From contig JADKKJ010000001.1 in NCBI GenBank assembly GCA_016720565.1, positions 992,001-1,056,000 of the forward strand: DNA of 64,000 nucleotides, written 5' to 3'. This DNA is from Chitinophagaceae bacterium (lineage in GTDB: Bacteria; Bacteroidota; Bacteroidia; Chitinophagales; Chitinophagaceae). A program made the position numbers and the translations under genes. The notes under the pieces were generated by a model. That model worked only from the letters and a program-made list of their open reading frames with translations, made no database searches and was not told where the DNA came from. How positions within the stretch are numbered: the stretch's first letter is position 1; each line of letters opens with the position of its first letter. Of this stretch, positions 34,687 to 43,900 are shown piece after piece.

Positions 34687-34694
34687 TACATTTG
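34687..34694 (+). promoter_or_regulatory. -7 box of the gamma-glutamyltransferase gene
   Basis: TACATTTG matches TAnnTTTG, 20 bases before the ATG at 34715. Confidence 0.4.
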
Positions 34695-34714
34695 AGAATT
34701 GATAAACGGCATTT

Positions 34715-36427
34715 ATGAGAAAATATCTTCTTTACATTTTACTGATCCTCCACTCAAATTTAGCATGGGCGCAGAAAGATACCGGCCCCTGGCCCGGCGC
34801 TTTCAATTATACAATCAATAAAACAGCGGTGGCCACCAATGGCGCGGTGGTATCTGCCCATCCCCTTGCCAGTATGGTTGGTTTAAGCATACTACAGCAG
34901 GGTGGCAATGCCTTCGATGCAGCCATTGCCACACAACTTACACTTGCCGTGGTTTTTCCACAGGCTGGTAACCTTGGTGGAGGCGGCTTCCTCGTAGCGA
35001 CTCGTCCCAAGGGAGATAATATAGCGATCGATTACCGCGAAATGGCTCCCTCCAAAGCAAGCCGTGATATGTATCTGGATGAAAAAGGAGAAGCCGATAC
35101 CCAAAAAAGCCAGGATGGACATCTTTCGTCTGGGGTGCCTGGTACGGTGGCAGGACTATTCGAAACCTATAAATATGCAAGTCTTCCTTTTCCTGCACTT
35201 ATTGAGCCGGCGATCAGGCTGGCGGAATATGGTTTTGCCCTCAGTGAAAGACAGGCAAGGGCCCTTAATTCGATACAGGTTGACCTTCAGAAAAATAATA
35301 GTTTCCTTCCTGTGTTCTTCCGTACTCAACCCTGGAAAAAAGGGGATACGCTGATTCAAAAAGACCTTGCATTTACCCTGAAAAGAATTCGCGACAGCGG
35401 GGCAAAAGGATTTTATGATGGAGAAACAGCCAGGCTGATAGTGGAAGAAATGGAACGGGGAAAAGGCATCATTTCACTTAACGACCTGAAGGCCTATAAA
35501 GCCATAGAAAGAAGAGCCTACCAGTTCAACTATAATGGTTATGAAATAGTGAGCATGCCGCTTCCCAGCAGTGGTGGTATACTGATACACCAGATGCTTA
35601 AGATGATCGAAGGAAGAAAAATAGCGGCCATGGGATTTCATTCACCGGAATCTGTGCAGTTAATGACAGAGGTGGAGAGAAGAGCTTTTGCGGATCGTGG
35701 TGAATACCTGGGCGATGCCGACCAGTATCATGTGCCTGTGAATTTGCTGACGAACGACCTTTACCTGAAGGACAGGATGAAAAATTTCATTCCGGGTCAG
35801 GCAACTCCATCCTCCGAAATTAAACCAGGTGTATTGTTAAAGCCTGAAAGTATGGAAACCACCCACCTCAATGTGATCGATAAAGAAGGGAATGCGGTGT
35901 CTGTAACCACTACCCTGAATAATTCTTATGGAAGCAAAACTGTTGTGGCTGGCGCTGGATTCTTCATGAATGATGAAATGGATGATTTTAGTATCAAGCC
36001 GGGCCAGCCAAATATGTATGGCGCCATTGGCGGTATGGCCAATGCCATTGCCCCGGGAAAAAGAATGCTGAGTTCCATGACTCCTACCATTGTATTGAAA
36101 GATGGTAACCCTTTTATTATTACTGGAACACCCGGTGGTACCACTATCCCAACCTCTGTATTTCAAACAATAGTTAACCTTATTGATTTCCGGCTCTCTC
36201 CTGAAGAGGCCATCAATGCCCCGAAATTCCATCATCAGTGGTTACCTGATGAATTACAAATAGAAAAAGGATTTCCGGAGGAGGTAAAGAAAAAACTGGA
36301 GGCCATGGGATATAAAATAAAAATCCTGGGAGGAATAGGCCGTACAGAATTGATCATGGCAGTTCCAAAAGGAGGTTATAAATTAGTGGCCGATGATCGC
36401 GGTGAAGATGATGCACGTGGTTATTGA
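34715..36427 (+). CDS. ggt: Gamma-glutamyltransferase
   Basis: Periplasmic or secreted N-terminal nucleophile hydrolase that removes or transfers the gamma-glutamyl group of glutathione and similar peptides. The 570-aa precursor has a signal peptide, the large-subunit core (GGNAFDAAIATQLTLAVVFP, GGGGFLVA) and a self-cleavage site before Thr382 (ETTHLNVIDKEGNAVS), followed by the small subunit with SVTTTLNNSYGS and GTPGGTTIP. All expected motifs are present, so it should be active. Divergent from the PIG-L deacetylase operon; three other amide-cleaving enzymes lie 15-18 kb downstream. Confidence 0.94.
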   Translation: MRKYLLYILLILHSNLAWAQKDTGPWPGAFNYTINKTAVATNGAVVSAHPLASMVGLSILQQGGNAFDAAIATQLTLAVVFPQAGNLGGGGFLVATRPKGDNIAIDYREMAPSKASRDMYLDEKGEADTQKSQDGHLSSGVPGTVAGLFETYKYASLPFPALIEPAIRLAEYGFALSERQARALNSIQVDLQKNNSFLPVFFRTQPWKKGDTLIQKDLAFTLKRIRDSGAKGFYDGETARLIVEEMERGKGIISLNDLKAYKAIERRAYQFNYNGYEIVSMPLPSSGGILIHQMLKMIEGRKIAAMGFHSPESVQLMTEVERRAFADRGEYLGDADQYHVPVNLLTNDLYLKDRMKNFIPGQATPSSEIKPGVLLKPESMETTHLNVIDKEGNAVSVTTTLNNSYGSKTVVAGAGFFMNDEMDDFSIKPGQPNMYGAIGGMANAIAPGKRMLSSMTPTIVLKDGNPFIITGTPGGTTIPTSVFQTIVNLIDFRLSPEEAINAPKFHHQWLPDELQIEKGFPEEVKKKLEAMGYKIKILGGIGRTELIMAVPKGGYKLVADDRGEDDARGY

Positions 36428-36456
36428 TAATAATAAAAACCTTCTAAACCATATCT

Positions 36457-37002
36457 ATGAGTATCGGAATCGAATTTTTACAGACCGCCATCCGGCGGAT
36501 GAAATATTACCGTGACCTTGGCGAAAAAGCGCTGGACCAGTTAACAGAAGAGCAATTTCATTATTCTCCCAACGCTGCCGTGAATAGTGTTGGTATCATC
36601 ATCCAGCATATTTCGGGAAACATGCTCAGTCGCTGGACCAATTTCCTGACGGAAGATGGGGAAAAAAAATGGCGGGCACGGGATGAAGAATTTGAGAATC
36701 ATCAATATTCAAGATCGGCACTTATGGCCTTATGGCACCAGGGATGGGATCAATTTATAAGCACCCTGGAAAGTCTCAAAAAAGAGGACCTTAAAAAAAC
36801 AGTATATATCCGAAAAGAAGCGCTGACCGTTGTAGATGCGATAATCCGACAATTAGCGCATTATCCCTATCATATTGGGCAGATAATGACCATGGGTAAA
36901 ATGGTAAGGGGTGAGGATTGGCAAAACCTGTCGATCCAAAAGAAAGGATCCGAGGAGTATGATTCCGGGAGCTTCCTAAAAGACCCTGCGAAGAAATACT
37001 GA
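36457..37002 (+). CDS. DUF1572 (DinB-like) family protein
   Basis: A 181-aa four-helix-bundle protein. The histidines HISGNMLSRW and LAHYPYHIGQIM occupy the metal positions of the DinB/YfiT superfamily, whose members include thiol transferases using bacillithiol. The N-terminus IEFLQTAIRRMKYYRDL and the phrase QLTEEQFHYSPN are typical of DUF1572. No signal peptide, so cytosolic. It follows ggt by 29 bases and may be cotranscribed. The enzymatic reaction is unknown. Confidence 0.85.
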   Translation: MSIGIEFLQTAIRRMKYYRDLGEKALDQLTEEQFHYSPNAAVNSVGIIIQHISGNMLSRWTNFLTEDGEKKWRARDEEFENHQYSRSALMALWHQGWDQFISTLESLKKEDLKKTVYIRKEALTVVDAIIRQLAHYPYHIGQIMTMGKMVRGEDWQNLSIQKKGSEEYDSGSFLKDPAKKY

Positions 37003-37067
37003 TCTTTTGATAGTAAAGGTTGCAGGGGTAGAAATAAAACTATACTTTTATCGCTTATAAATTAGCG

Positions 37068-37742
37068 ATGAAATACTATTGTTTTGCATTGATATTCAAT
37101 CTATTATCTCTTAATTCATTTTCCCAGGTGCAATGGAGTCTGTTTGCCGGCCCACAGGCCAGCAGCGCCCATTATGTGATCTCCGACAAAAAGCAGTCAA
37201 CCGAAATGAAATTCGGATTTCAACTCGGCGGGGGCCTGGATGTTCAGTGGGAGAACAGGCTTTATTTTTCCCCCCAGGTTTTCTACAGCATGAAGGGCTA
37301 TAAGGTCAAACTGACTCGCTCTTCTTTCCCTCCGGATTCGCTGGCCATTGACAATGATGTGACCATGCACAGTTTTGAGTTCGCTACACTGCTTCATTAT
37401 AATTTCAGTGATAACCCATCCCATTTTTTCATGCGACTGGGGCCTTCCATCGATGTTCAGCTTTATGGGAAAGAGCAATTCAATAAAAGCAATGGGGAAT
37501 CTGTAAACCGGAAAATGAAATTCAGTTATGGCGATTACGGCCATTTCGGTGCAAATATTATTGTGCACGCAGGTTATGAATCTGCAGGCGGGCTTATGGT
37601 CTATGGCCAATATGGTCTGGGTATTGGAAGTATCGTGAATACGGATAGTGGTCCTATAGTTACCCATCGTGTAGCAGGGATCACTATTGGTTACCATTTT
37701 AAAAGGAAAAACATTATCATCGATACCCGGAACCGGGAGTGA
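37068..37742 (+). CDS. Outer-membrane beta-barrel (porin/PorT-like) protein
   Basis: A 224-aa protein with a signal peptide (MKYYCFALIFNLLSLNSFSQ) and alternating aromatic strands (FSPQVFYSMKGYKVKL, FATLLHYNF, FFMRLGPSI, YGQYGLGIGSIV) ending in a strand rich in Tyr and Gly (GITIGYHFKRK). The pattern fits the eight-stranded PorT-like barrel family of Bacteroidota. A near-consensus -7 box TACTTTTA is at 37043-37050. Substrate or role unknown. Its stop abuts that of the convergent ligase gene. Confidence 0.75.
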   Translation: MKYYCFALIFNLLSLNSFSQVQWSLFAGPQASSAHYVISDKKQSTEMKFGFQLGGGLDVQWENRLYFSPQVFYSMKGYKVKLTRSSFPPDSLAIDNDVTMHSFEFATLLHYNFSDNPSHFFMRLGPSIDVQLYGKEQFNKSNGESVNRKMKFSYGDYGHFGANIIVHAGYESAGGLMVYGQYGLGIGSIVNTDSGPIVTHRVAGITIGYHFKRKNIIIDTRNRE

Positions 37743-38852
37743 TCAGATGCCTTGCAGGAACTGGTTGTTGATGTAAGCAGCCACTTCTTTGAGGCTTTTT
37801 GTATTCTCAAATACCTTCAGCTGCCTGTCAGCGCCTGTGCCATGCTCCAGCATTTTATGAACATTCATCACCCTGTCGCGACTACCCAGGTGATCCAGTA
37901 CAGGATCAAGGAAATCCAGCAATTCAAGGATCAGTGACCTGGTATTTACCTCTTCCTCCTTCCCGAAATCGATCAGGAAACCATCCACGCCATAGCGGCT
38001 GGCTCTCCATTTATTTTCATTCAATAAGGCCCTGGAATACTGTATAAAATTCAGGTTCTTTGAACGCAGCATATAGATGCGCGCGCAGATAGCCTGGAAA
38101 AGCGATGCAATGGTAATGGTCTCCTCTACTGTAAGGGGAATATCGCAGATACGGAACTCGACCGTATTGAAAAAGGGATGCACGCGAAGGTCCCACCAGA
38201 TTTTTTTTGCATTATCAATACAATTTGTCTTGATCAGCAGCTTCACATAATTATCATAAGCTTCTATGCTATCAAATGCATCGGGTATACCCGTCCTGGG
38301 AAATTTATCAAAGACCTTTGTTCGAAATGATTTGTATCCTGTCATCCTTCCCTCCCAGAATGGAGAGTTCGTACTCAGCGCGAAAATATGGGGAAGAAAA
38401 TAACGGGTGCTGTTGGCAATATGATTGGCCAATTCCCTGCTTTCCATTCCTACGTGCACATGCAATCCAAAAATGAGGTTGCTGCGCGCTGCTTCCTGCA
38501 ACTCATTCACGATCTCGCTATAACGGATATGATCGGTAATCAACTGACTTTCCCAATGGCTGAAGGGGTGCGTACCGGAAGCGCCCATTGCATAACCAAG
38601 CCCTCCTGCAATATCGGAGATCGTCTTTCGAAGCGTTGCTACATCCCTGAATGCCTCATCCGCATCCGCGCAGATATCTGTACCTACCTCAACCACCGCC
38701 TGGTGCATTTCCGCTTTAACTTTATCACGGATCACTTTCTGTCCTTCATGTACAATACGCTGCTCGTGGCTTTTTAATTCAAAACTTGTGGGATCCAGCA
38801 CCATGTATTCTTCTTCTACACCGAGTGTGAATCCTTTATAGTTCAGGTTCAT
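37743..38852 (-). CDS. GCS2-type carboxylate-amine ligase (YbdK-like)
   Basis: A 369-aa enzyme of the glutamate-cysteine ligase type 2 family, which joins a carboxylate to an amine using ATP. The start FTLGVEEEYMVLDP gives the conserved acidic metal site, with HVGMESRELANHIANSTRY and the late ICDIPLTVEETI region also matching. E. coli YbdK has weak glutamate-cysteine ligase activity but the natural substrates of most relatives are unknown. It lies 92 bases downstream of an ATP-grasp gene on the same strand. The pair suggests two-step amide synthesis rather than ordinary glutathione synthesis. Confidence 0.88.
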   Translation of the reverse strand: MNLNYKGFTLGVEEEYMVLDPTSFELKSHEQRIVHEGQKVIRDKVKAEMHQAVVEVGTDICADADEAFRDVATLRKTISDIAGGLGYAMGASGTHPFSHWESQLITDHIRYSEIVNELQEAARSNLIFGLHVHVGMESRELANHIANSTRYFLPHIFALSTNSPFWEGRMTGYKSFRTKVFDKFPRTGIPDAFDSIEAYDNYVKLLIKTNCIDNAKKIWWDLRVHPFFNTVEFRICDIPLTVEETITIASLFQAICARIYMLRSKNLNFIQYSRALLNENKWRASRYGVDGFLIDFGKEEEVNTRSLILELLDFLDPVLDHLGSRDRVMNVHKMLEHGTGADRQLKVFENTKSLKEVAAYINNQFLQGI

Positions 38853-38961
38853 AATTTAAGTTGAGATGGATGAGTTATTGTGGATTACTCATTGTTAATT
38901 ATTAATTACTAAATATTCATTATTGAACTTTCATTACTCACTCCTCACCATTCACCCCAAT
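38851..38961. repeat. C-free/G-free intergenic element 4, AT-rich and weakly mirrored
   Basis: Bases 38851-38887 (37 nt) lack C; 38926-38961 (36 nt) lack G, and the space between holds two G only. GATGAGT-like words on the left face ACTCA/CATTACTC-like words on the right, with TAATTATTAATTA between. It fills the gap between the two leftward ligase genes and reaches into the 3' end of the ATP-grasp gene. Confidence 0.5.
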
Positions 38962-39904
38962 GGTTGCCCATTCGCCCCCGCCTCACATATTCCCCCCATG
39001 TTAAATTATCGGCGCCATCCACCTGGCTTAACGCTTTTTCAATAGCATAATTAGCAGAGGTCTCTACTACCCAGTCAAAATTCTCCTGTCCAACACTTGC
39101 AAGATCTGCATCCGGGGCAGGATTACAGAAATCAATGGCATATGGAACACCATCGCGAACCGCCAGTTCAACTGTATTGAAATCATAGCCCAGGTATTTA
39201 TTGATGCGAAGAACGATATCTGTCATCTGCTTCAATCTTTCTTCGGAAGGCTTAAAATCTGCCACATAACGAAGATGATGCGGGTTACGTGGTTCATAGG
39301 ACATGATGCGTACATATTTCCCTCCTATGCAATAACAACGGTAATATTCCGTGAATACGATCTCTTCCTGCAGCAGCATCACCAGCTGGCCAGTTTCGCT
39401 ATGCTTGGTAAAAAAATCCTGCGCATCGGTTAGCTTATAAACATGTTTCCATCCCCCGCCTGCAAAAGGTTTCATATAAGCCGGAAACCCTACATAACTG
39501 AAAATACTTTCCCAGTCAAGCGGGTAAGCCAGGTTGCTGAATGAATCATTGGAAGTGTCATCCGGATGGTCCTTGGATGGAATGATCGCTGTACGGGGAA
39601 CGGGCACACCGATCTTCGTCATCAGGCAGTTATTAAAATATTTATCATCAGCGCTCCACCAAAATGGATTATTGATCACTGCAGTACCGCAAACGGCTGC
39701 ATTTTTAAGCCAGGTGCGATAAAATGGCACATCCTGGGATATTCGGTCGATGATCACTGCATACCCGCTGTGTACTCCCTGCATGGCCTTGTCTATCCTA
39801 ACCGGCTCAGCTATTACGCCGCTGATATTCTTTGAATTTACGCGTGCAACAAGGGCCTCGGGAAACGATCTTTCCTTCCCATGCAGAATTCCAATTTTCT
39901 TCAT
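38945..39904 (-). CDS. ATP-grasp ligase-like protein
   Basis: A 319-aa protein with the ATP-grasp layout: an N-terminal Rossmann-like part (MKKIGILHGKERSFPEALVA), a central domain with the ATP-contacting FPAYMKPFAGGGWKHVYKL, the adenine loop LLQEEIVFTEYYRCY and a C-terminal metal-binding stretch VELAVRDGVPYAIDFCNP. Such enzymes form amide bonds through an acyl-phosphate. No exact family known to me; it resembles RimK-like ligases. A consensus promoter (39928-39959) drives it toward the GCS2-type ligase. The acid substrate and amine are unknown. Confidence 0.78.
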   Translation of the reverse strand: MKKIGILHGKERSFPEALVARVNSKNISGVIAEPVRIDKAMQGVHSGYAVIIDRISQDVPFYRTWLKNAAVCGTAVINNPFWWSADDKYFNNCLMTKIGVPVPRTAIIPSKDHPDDTSNDSFSNLAYPLDWESIFSYVGFPAYMKPFAGGGWKHVYKLTDAQDFFTKHSETGQLVMLLQEEIVFTEYYRCYCIGGKYVRIMSYEPRNPHHLRYVADFKPSEERLKQMTDIVLRINKYLGYDFNTVELAVRDGVPYAIDFCNPAPDADLASVGQENFDWVVETSANYAIEKALSQVDGADNLTWGEYVRRGRMGNHWGEW

Positions 39905-39927
39905 AATTCAGTTTTTTGTGGTGTAGT

Positions 39928-39959
39928 CAAATTTATCCTCCTGCGGGGAGAAAAACAAA
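39928..39959 (-). promoter_or_regulatory. Consensus promoter of the ATP-grasp/GCS2 gene pair
   Basis: On the minus strand TTTG (39956-39959) is followed after exactly 20 bases by TAAATTTG (39928-39935), matching -33 TTTG and -7 TAnnTTTG. The box ends 23 bases before the ATG at 39904. This is the clearest Bacteroidota promoter in the window. Confidence 0.7.
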
Positions 39960-39989
39960 TTAACTGCTGCCAAACGGAAGCCCAAGTCT

Positions 39990-39997
39990 TAAATTTG
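39990..39997 (+). promoter_or_regulatory. -7 box touching the start of the esterase gene
   Basis: TAAATTTG ends 4 bases before the ATG at 40002, so the transcript would have almost no leader. No good -33 box is present, which weakens the call. Confidence 0.4.
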
Positions 39998-40001
39998 CAG
40001 C

Positions 40002-40817
40002 ATGTCATCTGAATTGACCGGAATTGTTGTTGTAAAAAACCTGGCACTGGATTCTGTTTCCCTGAACAGAAAAGTACTGATCGATATTTATGAACCCGCT
40101 TCTTTATCACTTAAGGAGGATCCGCGTTTTTTATTGATCAATGATGGCCAGGACCTGGTCACTATGGATTTTACGGCCATCCTGGAGAATTTAATGGACG
40201 GGCAATCGATTCAACCCCTGGTTTGTATTGGGATCCACGCAGGCCCTGAAAGGAAAATGGAGTATGGTGTGGCGGGTATACCCGATTTTAAGGGCCGCGG
40301 GGCCCTGGCCATTGATCATAGTTCTTTTGTACTCACCGAGCTGATCCCTTTCTTAAAAGCCTATTATTCCCTTGAACAACTTCCTCTTCTCTCCTATGCA
40401 GGATTTTCGCTGGGTGCCCTTTCAGCCCTGGATACGGTATGGAGCCATCCCTCCATATTCAATATGGCCGCAGTATTTTCGGGTTCGCTTTGGTGGAGGT
40501 CCCTTGACCAAACTGACCCAGATTATAGCGATGACCAGCACCGCATTATGCACCAGCGGATCCGAACCGGAGGTTTTAAACCCGGACTTAAATTTTTCTT
40601 CCAGTGCGGCAATAAGGATGAGACCAATGACCGAAATAAGAATGGTATCATTGACTCAATAGAAGATACCCGCGACCTGATACAGGAACTCGTGGATAAA
40701 GGATACGAGGTACATGAAGACATAGCCTATTTAGAAATGGAGGACGGGTCTCATGATGTGCCCACCTGGGCCAGGGCTTTTCCTGATTTTTTGAAATGGG
40801 CATTTGGGAAGGTTTAG
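40002..40817 (+). CDS. Esterase of the alpha/beta-hydrolase (enterochelin esterase-like) type
   Basis: A 271-aa cytosolic hydrolase. Ser136 in YAGFSLGALSAL is the nucleophile (G-x-S-x-G with the first Gly), HPSIFNMAAVFSGSLWW is the typical following strand, and His251 (DGSHDVPTW) is the likely catalytic histidine. Residues 210-218, DRNKNGIID, form an EF-hand-like calcium loop, unusual for the family. No signal peptide. Divergent from the ATP-grasp/GCS2 pair with a 97-base shared control region, suggesting it acts on the same compound. Confidence 0.82.
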   Translation: MSSELTGIVVVKNLALDSVSLNRKVLIDIYEPASLSLKEDPRFLLINDGQDLVTMDFTAILENLMDGQSIQPLVCIGIHAGPERKMEYGVAGIPDFKGRGALAIDHSSFVLTELIPFLKAYYSLEQLPLLSYAGFSLGALSALDTVWSHPSIFNMAAVFSGSLWWRSLDQTDPDYSDDQHRIMHQRIRTGGFKPGLKFFFQCGNKDETNDRNKNGIIDSIEDTRDLIQELVDKGYEVHEDIAYLEMEDGSHDVPTWARAFPDFLKWAFGKV

Positions 40818-40882
40818 GGATTAGAGTTTAGAGATTAGACACTCCATCCCTCATCCCTGATCCCTCATCCCTAAACTATAAA
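40802..40882. repeat. C-free/G-free mirrored intergenic element 5 (GTTTAGGGAT-type)
   Basis: Bases 40802-40839 (38 nt) lack C; 40840-40882 has one G (40859). GTTTAGGGA (40812-40820) is mirrored by TCCCTAAAC (40868-40876); the remaining arms are diverged copies of TAGAG/CATCCC-type units. It follows the esterase stop and precedes a true terminator. Confidence 0.75.
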
Positions 40883-40883
40883 G

Positions 40884-40918
40884 AAAAAGCTTCCCTTTTG
40901 AGGAAGCTTTTTCTTTTA
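40884..40918. terminator. Terminator between convergent esterase and TonB receptor genes
   Basis: An 11-bp stem (40884-40894 with 40902-40912, core AAGCTTCC) with a T-rich 3' side (TTTTTCTTTT) and AAAAA on the 5' side, so it works in both directions. Confidence 0.85.
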
Positions 40919-40933
40919 TAGAAACTTGTTCTA

Positions 40934-43900
40934 TTAATTAAAGATATAGCGCAGACCGAACTGGATCTGGTAGGTTGAGTTTACACTCACATCATCACGA
41001 TAGGTGCGGGTGATGATGGTACCACGGTCAGCAGCCAGCTGGAAGATCGGTAATACTGATCCACCTGGAACAAGGCTGTTAGCATTGGTAATGGTCAGGA
41101 TCTGAGTGGCGTTTGTCAGCTTTCTCTTACCCCAGCTTGCGTTGATCAGGTTGCCTGCATTGAAGATATCTACAGAGAACTGAAGCGTGTTGCGGTATTT
41201 ACCAGACTTCACGAAAAGGTCCTGCAGGAATTTCACATCCATTTGATTTCTCCATGGAGCCAGGGCGCCATTTCTTTCAGCATACTGGCCTCTGTGCGTA
41301 CGCATGTATTTGTCCTGCTGGATATAAGATTCAAACAGGCTGCGCTGTGCAGTTTGATCGTAAGTAACTCCATTCAGTACCCTTGAAGAGAACTGCATGT
41401 TCTGTACCTGGGAGGCAGTTGGGATCCAGAGAAGGTCGTTACCATTCACACCATCACGGTTGAAGTCACCACTGTAAGTATAAGAATAACGATAAGCAGC
41501 TGATCCAACATATACCAGGGAGATAGATGTTGCAAGGTGCTTCACATATTCCTTACGGTAATTCAGCATGGCGATCAAACGGTCAGGAACCACATAAGAT
41601 GCATGTGAAAGAGAAGCTGTATTCAAACCATAAACCTGTTGTGTACCCTGGTAAGCGCCCAGTGCCTGGTCGCCATCACCATCGCTGATATTACCAGCAA
41701 GAGATTTAGTATATGCAATCGAAGCATTGAATCCTTTGGTAAGTGGCTTCTCGATACGAATCATCAATGAACCATAATAACCTTTCTTGGAATTATCGAT
41801 CACTACAGGAGTAAAACCAACGGTACCACCTGCAGCAGGGATCTGGTTAGAGTTCAGGGTATTGATGAAACGTGTAGGAACAGTTGAACCATACATTGGC
41901 CTGTTATCTGGATAACCTGCAGTATTTAAAGGCTGAGGATCGATATAGTTTGGTGAACGGAAGAATGGAACCACCAGGTCTTTGTTGAAAATACCTTCGA
42001 TGGTACCGATCATACCCCATGGCAGCTTGGTGTCAAGTCCAATAACAGTCTTCCATGTTCTTGGATGCTTATATTTCTCTGACATTGCTGTAACTGAAGT
42101 TGGAACGATCGTTCCGGCAGCTGGTACAGTAGCAGGGCGGTAAGCGGCTGGATCTGGATTGAATGGACCAGGAGGCAACTGGCCGGATAAGGCACCAGTT
42201 GAGGTATACATATTATATGATTGCGTTACCTGGATCATTCCATTGTCGCCAGACTGGCTCACGATCCATACAAATGGGATACGTCCGGTAAATACGCCTG
42301 TACCACCACGGATCTGTAAAGAACGATCGCCATAAATATCCCAGTTAAACCCGATACGTGGGGACCAGAGTATCTTGTTTTCAGGAAGAAGGCCTGTGTT
42401 AACTTTCTCACCATTCTTAAAGTTCATGGCATACACCAGCGGGTGGGTGATGATCTGGGGAACATCAGGATAAGTTGGAAGATCGCCACGAAGACCAAAG
42501 GTGAGGCGAAGGTTCTTATTAACTGCGATCTCATCCTGCGCATAGGCAGTAAGCTGGTTAAAGCGGAACGCAGAGAAGGCAGGAGCGAAATCCTTAGATA
42601 AAGAATAAGTGATCGCAAAGTCGGTAGGCAGTTTACGCAGCGCCGGATTCGGGTTCAGTGCACTTGCGAAATCAGCCCATGATGCGAAACGGTAGTAGCT
42701 GGTAGCAAAACGCTGGAAACCATTGATGGTCTCTGTGCGGTCGTACTGGCCACCGAAAGTGAAATTATGTTTGCCTTTTGTGAATGTGAAATTATCTGTT
42801 ACAGAATAAACTTTCACTTTACGCAGGTTACCATAGCTGAAAGGCTCATATCCAAAGGTGACATAAGGAGCACCAACGCCCGAGCCAGCCTGTGCATTTA
42901 CACCGGTAGTACTCATGATATCCACGAATGGGAAAATGCTGGAGGTCGTAGTACGCGAATCATCCTGGTAGGTATAGGTACCACGGATAACGTTGGCAAC
43001 TTTACCCCAGTTTGAATTCAACTCCGCAGAAAGGGAATAAAAATTCGTACCCTGGAAATAGTTTGCATTTTTATACCAGAAACTGGTGATATCAGTACGA
43101 CTTGCGCCATTACCGGCAACTGTACCAGCACCACCTACTGAAGTGGAAGGAGGAGCCGGGTTGCCACCCACTACCTGGCTGTAACGGAATACAGCGCGAT
43201 GATGGTTACTAATGTTCCAGTCGATACGACCCAGGTATTTCTTTCTTTCAATATCTGGTACATATCCTGTAGCAACACCTGTATTATAACCATAATTGGT
43301 CAGCAAATACTGGCTGATATAATTAAGTGAGTCGATAGTTGGACGGGCGATGAAAGGAGAACTTCCATAAGCTGCAGTTGAAGAAGCAGGCGTCCTGGTC
43401 TGGATCACACTTGGCTGCTTATCGGTTTCATAACTGAAGAAGAAGAACAACTTGTTCTTGATGATCGGACCGCCGATACGCATACCCCACTGATCGAATT
43501 CTTCAGCTGAACGGTTAAAGGTGGTTTTCTCCACTTTCTTACCGCGCAGTTTTTCTGTGCGATAATAATGATATACGGAACCGGAGAAATTATTTGTACC
43601 TGAACGTGTAACAGCATTGATACCTGCGCCAACAAAACCTGCCTGGCGAACATCGAAAGGAGCAATACTAACGGATACTTCATCAAGCGCATCAAAGGAG
43701 ATCGGTGAACCACCACCGGGGAGGTTACCTGCACCACCCACCTGGATACCAAATGTGTTATTGAAGTCAGCACCGTCAACTGTGAAGTTGTTGGACCTCG
43801 AATTACCACCACCGATCGCCTGGCCATTTGCCTGGGGAGTAGCCCTGGTAAGGTCAAGTATATTTCGGTTGATGGATGGAGCAACAGTGATCATCCTGTT

